Below, piece by piece: positions 57,603 to 64,000 of a stretch of 64,000 nt of DNA. Below the pieces are notes generated by a model that saw nothing but the letters and a program-made list of their open reading frames with translations, searched no databases and was not told where the DNA came from. Location of the stretch: positions 4,099,501-4,163,500 of the forward strand of contig JAGTTD010000018.1 in assembly GCA_018398585.1 (NCBI GenBank). Reading direction: 5' to 3'. Origin of the DNA: Simmondsia chinensis. Lineage: Eukaryota > Streptophyta > Magnoliopsida > Caryophyllales > Simmondsiaceae. The translations under genes were made by a program, and so were the position numbers. How positions within the stretch are numbered: the first letter of the stretch is position 1; each line of letters begins with the position of its first letter.

Positions 57603-57616
57603 ATTCTTTGTCAAAT

Positions 57617-57884
57617 GATGCAGAAATGGGCATCTAGATCAATGAAAACTAGCCCTGCAAATTTATCTCCGAGTGCACGCGATTTCAAGTCTCTCGAGGT
57701 ACATAATTTCATACATATATGAAATACAACCTATAATTCTTTGTCGAATTATACACAAAGGAGGAATCGTACTAGTGGTTACAAGTCCTTATTATCATCA
57801 TTGGCATTGTGTGTTCGATTCTCCAGAGCAGAAAAACTCCTTGCTACCCATATATACCAATTTACAAAGGGTGTACTATTGACT
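57617..57884. other. Unassigned spacer
   Basis: No gene. Contains CCTATAATTCTTTGTCGAAT near 57731, a near copy of the retroposon B target sequence. Confidence 0.5.
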
Positions 57885-57904
57885 ACATATATAACCTTTT
57901 TTTT

Positions 57905-59765
57905 CTGAAGGCGCTTTATCGAAGAAGATCATTCACAACACTAGACACAAATGTAAGAGGAGGGGAATTCACCCAATCATGGGAACATGCTCCCAAGCGA
58001 TGAAACCTAGCCACTTCATGGGCAGCCACATTGGTATTTTTATTACACCAAGAAAAGCGGAAAGGAGAAAAAGACGAACACATCGGCCTAATGTCATCAA
58101 CAATAGCAAAAAACTCCCACGGGGAGCAACAACCGCCAACTAAATTCCTAACAATTTCATGACAATCGGATTCAAAATAGACAAAACTAAATACGAGCCT
58201 CGAAGCTAACAAACAAGTGGCCCTCAAAACTAAAATTCAGCCATCCGAGCCAAAGATGCAAAAGCCGACCTACACCATCCAAAAAGAACCGAGCCATTGT
58301 CATCTAGAACAGCATCAAGACCAATAGCCGAAGAAGGAGAGGCCTAACTGGCGTCAACGTTGAGCTTGACCCATCCTATCACCGACTTTTCCCATGACTG
58401 AGCAGCAGCAGTAGAAGGACAGCGAGGAGGAGAGACATCCTGCATAACTTGGACAGCTTCAAGAGCTTTAAAGAGAGCCCTATCTGCCACCCATTTCGGA
58501 CCATCGAGCTTTCCTTCATAAACAAGCCTACAACGAGATTTCCAAAACCACCAGCAAAGAAAAATATTTTTAATTAAGCACACAAAATCATTGCCAAAGA
58601 AGGAACATACAAAATCCCACCAATGAGGAAAACCCCGGAAACCCACTGAACTCGGTTTAAACCCTATATCAGAGACAAACCAGATTGCATGAGCAAGGCA
58701 AAGGAAAACAATATGATCAGATGACTCAGACTCAACCTGGCATCAGGGACACAAAGAAGACACATCGAAAATTTTCTTAGTAAGCTGAACAAATGAGGGA
58801 AGAGCTCCAACCAAAAATCTCCAAAGGAAAATACGAATATGAGGTGGAACTGAGGTTGCCCAAAGCCGGCTAAGACACTTTTTTTTAGGAAAGTTGGACA
58901 GAGAAGCTTGAAGGCTTTTATCGATGTAGAGGGAAGAATCACACCACAAGGCGTACCCTTGTTTAACATGGTAGGAACTTCTAGAATCCAAACTCCAAAC
59001 CAGATGATCTTATATATTCGGGGTCAGAAATAAGAATACAACGAATAAACAAGATAAGGAGGGAACAGTTCCCGAAGTCCCTCATTCTCCATTCCCGAGT
59101 TGAGGAGTTGATAAGATCAACAATCCTCAAATTCGAACCAGAGCCGTGAGCAGGGCTGTGGACAGCCCTCAAGTCCTTCAGCCCCTGGCAATCTTCCCAA
59201 ACACGCACTTTATTCCCATTGTTCATATTCCAAGAGAGGCCCTTTTTGAGAAAATCTCGATTGTCAATAATGCATCTCCAAAACCAAGACGGCCTAGAAC
59301 CCACTTGAGCCCCCAAAAAATCCCCATCCGAAAAATAGAGACCTTTTAGAACTTGGACCCAAAGGGCCTCAGGCTCATTCAAAATTCTCCAAGCTTCGTT
59401 AGCAAGCATGGCAAGATTCATACCTTCCATGTCGCAAAATCTCATACCACCCAAACCTTTGGGCTTAGTTAGCTTTCGCCAACTACTCCAGCGAATAGGT
59501 TTAACACCATCTAATTTCCCCTTCCACCAGAACTTCGCAATTAACCCATTAATTTTACCAGCAAGGGAGAGAGAAATATGAAAGCAATGAAAAACATACC
59601 GTGGAATAGTAGCTAAAACAGACTTGATGAGCACCTCAAGACGCGCATGGGAAAGAAGAGAAGCTTTCCACCCCTGAACTTTATTTCTAATTCTATTAAG
59701 GAGATAACCAAGTGTTTTCTGTTTATCCCAACCCCAGAGAAGATGAATACCCAAATATTGTCATT
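57905..59765 (-). pseudogene. LINE ORF2 3' part: post-RT region, zinc finger, RNase H, 3' UTR
   Basis: Minus strand from 59765: YLGIHLLWGWDKQKTLGYLL, WKASLLSHARLEVLIKSVLA, FWWKGKLDGVKPIRWSSW (about 59530) and WNMNNGNKVRVWEDC are standard plant L1 ORF2 sequence after the RT. 58991-58664 holds the zf-RVT-like region (PHIRIFLWRFLVGALPSF). 58646-57916 covers the linker and an RNase H of the RVT_3 type (SFVYFESDCHEIVRNL, NTNVAAHEVARF). Frame breaks near 58980, 58740, 58650 and 58240 show it is dead. Confidence 0.85.
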
Positions 59766-59769
59766 GAAA

Positions 59770-59939
59770 TCCATATGGGGCATACCCAAATATCAGCTGC
59801 TCCCCTATGGAGCTGTCTAGGGCTTTGTGCTCCTTTTCCTCTTTTTCACTGCTATTCACCGCCGTTCGCCGCAGTTCTCCATTTTCTCTTCTCGTTACTT
59901 GCCTAGTTCCCTGTCGTCTATAGTTCGCTGTGGGTTATG
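59770..59939 (+). other. LINE 5' leader
   Basis: C/T-rich untranslated leader (GCTGCTCCCCTATGGAGCTG through TTCGCTGTGGG). It ends in TTATG, the left TRIM target copy. Confidence 0.6.
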
Positions 59940-60226
59940 TGTCAAGGAACCATCTTTTCCAAAAGCTTAAGCTGATGGGTGAAGGCCCATGATTGGTTTT
60001 ATACTCTAACATGCCCCTTCACGCAATGTTTGGGCTTGAAGCGTGGACAATGCACAGGCTCACCTTATACCTTGTGCTTAATTATTTAATATTGAAAGTG
60101 GGGGCTGTTGAGATTCGAACTCCTGACCTTTTGGTCATCAAGGCTCTGGTACCATGTCAAGGAACCATCTTTCCCAAAAGCTTAAACTAATGAGTGAAGA
60201 TCCAGGATTGATTTTATACTCGAACA
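59940..60226 (-). mobile_element. TRIM retrotransposon, 287 bp
   Basis: Two 72-bp LTRs (59940-60011 and 60155-60226). On the minus strand they start TGTTMGAGTATAAAAYCAAT and end GGTTCCTTGACA. The primer site TGGTACCAGAGCC (minus strand, from 60154) differs by one base from the iMet type. The 143-bp internal part ends in a purine tract GTGAAGGGGCA. The target copies are TTATG (59935-59939) and CTATG (60227-60231). No coding capacity. Confidence 0.9.
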
Positions 60227-60228
60227 CT

Positions 60229-61702
60229 ATGGCGTCATCCAAGGCCAAAGGAAAGGAAGTAGCAGATTTAGAAGAAAGTCTTATCAGAGAGGTTAATAAA
60301 CTTGAGCTAGAAGAAGATGAGTCGATCAACGCTGCACTTAAGGATCTTATGCTGACTGGTAAGCTTATTTCTGATAAACCAATTAGAGTTGGCTCGGTTA
60401 GGATGATTCTTTAGAAGGCTTGGGCTCTTCATTATAAGATTCAAATTCATGAGGTTGGTAATAATGCCTTCCTCGTCCTCTTCCAAAATAAAGATGATAA
60501 ATGCAAAATTTTGGAAGAAGGTCCTTGGTCTATTCATGATTCCCACTTAGTGCTGAAGGAGTGGAATGGGGATGTTTCGTTCTCTGAAATCGATTTTTCA
60601 AGGACGGAGTTTTGGGTTCAATTTCATGGGCTCCCTTTAAACTTCATGACCAAGAATAATGCCCTAAAGATTGCAAGTCTATTTCCTGCTATCGTTAAGA
60701 TTGATGAGAATATGGACAAAAATATGGTGTGGTGCCGGTTCTGTAGAGTGACAGTGGTTATTGAGACTATCGACTCCTTGCGTAAAGGCTTCTTACTTCA
60801 GAGAAAGGATAAGAGTTATCTATGGGTTTAGTATAAGTATGAGCGGCTACCAAACTTTTGTTATAGGTGTGGATGCTTAGGGCATATTAATATGAGATGC
60901 CCGTTGAGAAGGAATTCTGAAAATGATTAGCAGTTCGACAGTTCCCTTCGAGCAGTGGAATTTCAATCTGATCGGTTAAAGATCAATGTTTCAGGAGAGG
61001 GAGAATCTTCTACTTCCCCAAATGCTCCTGTTGTTCATAGACCAATCCTTGTCACTTCTATTCGAAATGCAATAGAAGAGGAGAAGAGGTCGTTCAAAAT
61101 CATGGAACAAAATGTGTTAGCCTATATCCGTTTTGTGACTCAAGAGGTGTGCAATCATCTGGGCTCTGTTCTCTCTAATCCAGCTGTTGCTACTTCAAGA
61201 AACCATGTTTGCGAAGGGCTATTCAGATGGCTAATGAAGCTTCAAATGAGTTAGATCCTGTGTTTAAAAAAAGGGCTTCTCCAGACTCCGTTTATCAGAA
61301 TATGAAGAAGCATACTAGAGTCACTATAATGGAAGTGACGAGTTCCGCTTTTAGGCAAGATATTTATGGCAACTAGGTCGTTTGCTCCTCGTGGTCAAAA
61401 GATGAGAATGGTGACACTCATTTCGATTTCAACTCTGATTTCTATTGCCTGGAGGCAGGTTTTACTGTGGGTCATGTTGAGGGTGGTGCTTCAAGGAGTG
61501 CTGTTCTCCGTCAGTTCCATAATATTAAGAGAGTCACTAGAGCAAGAATTGAAAGGAGCAGTGAAGAAGTGGGCCTCGGATGTACGAGGAACCAGCTGAA
61601 ATTGAGCAGTGCCACTTTGATTTTTGACGATTCTTCAGGTATAATTATTGACCATGGTGATGGACTTGCGGCGGTTGTCCCGAAACAATTGCCTTTCGAT
61701 CA
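60229..61702 (+). pseudogene. LINE ORF1 (DUF4283 and CCHC zinc knuckle)
   Basis: The ATG at 60229 overlaps the right TRIM target copy and reads MASSKAKGKEVADLEESLI. A DUF4283-like block follows (NAFLVLFQNKDDKCKILEEG, WSIHDSHLVLKEW, FWVQFHGLPLNFM). The zinc knuckle YERLPNFCYRCGCLGHINMR ends in Cys at about 60900. Stops at 60412, 60829 and 60928 and frameshifts after 61250 break it. This ORF1 type differs from the RRM type in retroposons A and B. Confidence 0.8.
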
Positions 61703-63891
61703 ATGATCGTCTTATGTTGGAACTGCCGGGGCTGAGGCCAAACGCGAAAGTTCGAGCTTTGAAAGAGCTCATAAGGAGTCAGAGGCCGAGCTTGATTTTC
61801 TTGATGGAGCCGAAACAAAGAAATAATTACTTATCCTCCCTTACAGAGTGATTAAATTTTGTTAATTGCTTTTGTGTTTTCCTTATTGGTGCTAGTGGTG
61901 GTTTAACCTTGTTGGAATGACTCTCTTAATATTAGTAGAATGCATTCTTTTGACCTGTTTATTATAGCTCAACTCGAAGAGGTCCAATCTGGGTACAACG
62001 CTTCATCCATAGGGAACAGGAGAGAGGTAGAAGAAGTGCCTTTTGGAAGTCCATGTCTAATTTATGTGCTGTTTTGAGGGGTCGTTTGCTATAGCTGGTG
62101 ATTTTAATGCTTTTGTTCTCTCTTTGGATAAGTTCAGTGAGGTTCTAGCTATGCTCTCTCACCTTAGCTGGCTTCCGTCCTTTTACGATACTTGTTCTCT
62201 TATTGAGTTATATTCAAAGGGGTGTCGTTTCTCTTGGCCAGATCGTCAAGATGATGTTAGACACATTAAGGAGAAAATTAATAAAATTGCTGTTAACTTG
62301 GATTGGCTTTAAGCTCCTTCTGGCCATTGCTTCTGACCATTCCCCCTCTCCTTGTTGCTCACCATGGTTTTTCTGCTCATCCTAAATTTTCCTTTTAAGT
62401 TTGAGGCCAAGTAGGTGCTTCACCATGAATGTTTGAGAGTGATTCGTGAAGGTTGGGAAGGAGCCGGAAGTATTGATTCCTTTATATTCCTTCATGCTAA
62501 ACTTGTTTAAGTGCAAGTCAGGGCTGTTGGCTTGGAGTAAGTCTCTTAAGTGTGTTTTGGCTAGTGAAATTGCAATTATTTAGAGAAGGGTTGAAGAGCT
62601 TCAAAGCATATATCAGTTTCCTTGTGATATGGCCGAGGAAAAGGATCTTCTGAATATACTAGATTTTATTTAAAAACAAGAGGAAGCTCATTGGAAGCAG
62701 AGATTTAGAGTAGATTGGCACATGTTAGGAGACAGAAATACCCTTTTTTCATGTCTATACCATGGTTCTTCAATGCCGGAACTGTATTCTGAGGCTTAAG
62801 TATTGGAACTGAGTCTAGGTTGAGCATATTAGAGGAATTAACCAGCTTGTCTTAGACCATTTCCGTGATTTGCATAAGGTGGTTCGAGTGGGCATCCAGG
62901 AGGTCATCTCGGTATGCCCGTAGCTCATTTCAAAGGAGTCTAATTGCTTGATCACTGCTCGGGTTTGCACAGCTGAAATCAAAGACACTACTGATCAAAT
63001 GGGGAGTTTGAAGGCACTAGGTCCTTATGGCTTCTCAGATACCTTTTTTTTAAAGATTTCTGGGATATTATTGGTATTGATGCCTGTAAGGCTGTGATTG
63101 AGCTTTTTGAGTCTGGTGTGATGTTGGAATCTATGAACCAAACCAATAAAGCTCTTATCCCCAAAGTGCCTAACCCAGAATTTGTTTCCAGTTTAGACTT
63201 ACAAGCCTTTGTAATTTTGGTTACAAAATTGTGTCCAAAATCTTATAGCTAATAGGCTTGCAGTGGTGCTTAATCTTATAGCTAATAGGCTTGAAGTGGT
63301 GCTTCCTTCTATCATCTCCCCTTATCAAGGGGCCTTTTGTTCATGGCCATCATATTTAAGATAACATCATTATAGCCCATGAAACCTTCCACGCTTTGCG
63401 CTGTAAGAAGGGGAAAAAGGCCTTTATGGCTATAAAAATTTGACCTTTCTAAAGCATACGATCAAGTTATTTGGGAAAGTTTGGAAGATCTTCTTGCAAG
63501 GTCGATTTTGGTCCTTCCTATGTATCATGGGTCGTGGCTTGTGTCCGCTCAGTGTCCGTTAGTCCTATTGTCAATGGTTCTCGTTTGCCTTGCTTTCGTA
63601 TATCTCGGGGGCTAAGATTGGGAGATCCCCTCTGTCCTTATTTCTTTGTGCTTATTATAGAGATTTTTTATAGATTAATTTTGAAGGAAGTTAATGAGGG
63701 AGGTTGGAATCAATTTGTGATTCCCCCCATGCACCTTTGCTTTCCCATCTTTTTTTTGCCGATAAATATTTGCTTTTCTGTGAGGCTAATATTGAGGTGA
63801 TTTGGGTGATGAAACGTGTGGCTAGTTGTTTTTGGGGTGCTTCGGGTCAGAGAGTGAATTTTGTAAATCATCGGCTTTCTTCTCTTTTAAT
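61703..63891 (+). pseudogene. LINE ORF2 5' part: endonuclease and RT
   Basis: The ATG at 61703 begins MIVLCWNCRG, the AP-endonuclease start of plant L1 elements. GLRPNAKVRALKELIRSQRP follows one frame over. A later endonuclease block (FAIAGDFNAF) is near 62085. RT blocks: GSLKALGPYGF (about 63005), ALIPKVPNPE (63155), SRGLRLGDPLCPYFFVL (63606-63655), and the catalytic FADD box as FADK (about 63756). A 33-bp direct duplication (63241-63273 and 63274-63306) disrupts the RT. There are many frameshifts. Confidence 0.8.
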
Positions 63892-64000
63892 AAATATATA
63901 ACCATTTATCTTCCCATTTTTTATTATCATGATGCAACATCATTTGATCCAATTCATGAGTGAATGAAAAACAATTGATCGAAATTTTATGATACAAACC

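Larger units (their letters stand above)
57885..63903. mobile_element. L1-type LINE with 5' inversion (twin priming)
   Basis: The left flank ACATATATAACC (57885-57896) and right flank AAATATATAACC (63892-63903) are a 12-bp target duplication with one change. Next to the left copy is poly(T) (57897-57904). The 3' third of the element follows on the minus strand up to about 59765. From about 59770 to 63891 the 5' leader, ORF1 and the first half of ORF2 read on the plus strand. The two segments cover one whole LINE with a gap of perhaps 25-30 codons between them, the layout that twin priming produces. TACCCAAATAT occurs twice at the junction (59746-59756, 59783-59793). A TRIM inserted later at 59940-60226. 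Confidence 0.85.

Overview
This window looks like nuclear DNA from a flowering plant, probably a eudicot, in a repeat-rich region. The evidence is many LTR retrotransposons (several with tRNA-iMet primer sites), an En/Spm (CACTA) element with a PttA/En/Spm protein gene, L1-type plant LINEs, retroposons with (TTG)n tails, and a block of plastid gene fragments. Nearly all coding potential belongs to decayed mobile elements. No intact transposase or reverse transcriptase is seen.

Layout: 858-9833 is a minus-strand Ty3/gypsy relic with target duplication GTAGC, and a CACTA element sits inside its upstream LTR. The CACTA element carries a 14-copy array of 102-bp units that alternate between two types. 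10645-18055 is a minus-strand Ty1/copia element interrupted in its integrase by retroposon A. 18056-21058 holds LINE 3' ends and a foldback element. 21092-33450 (minus) is the remains of what seems to be a host gene: a 5' UTR exon, a coding exon and a further coding exon split by a 184-bp solo LTR and by a 6.15-kb LARD-like retrotransposon, both with exact 5-bp target duplications. 33478-38065 is a three-level nest: a hAT element inside a foldback element inside a GAGCC-rich repeat. 38256-43856 is a plus-strand copia relic whose 3' LTR holds a 3.3-kb insert of shuffled plastid pieces (rpoC2, atpB, 23S rRNA, ycf2, rpoB, ndhB). 43904-52200 is a minus-strand copia relic carrying a retroposon in its LTR and a complete but dead chromovirus (gypsy, 45390-51122). 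54501-57602 is retroposon B, a relative of A. 57885-63903 is a near full-length LINE whose 5' two thirds are inverted relative to the 3' third, as expected from twin priming; a 287-bp TRIM has landed on its first start codon.

The most noteworthy items are: retroposons A and B, two independent insertions that carry a LINE-type RRM ORF1 and a poly(A) tail but no reverse transcriptase ORF (a plant analogue of mammalian half-L1); the twin-primed LINE; the doubly interrupted host exon that is still open in frame once the inserts are subtracted; the rearranged plastid insert; and the dimeric 102-bp array.

All calls are by eye from sequence and from family knowledge. No searches were run, so boundaries without target duplications are approximate.
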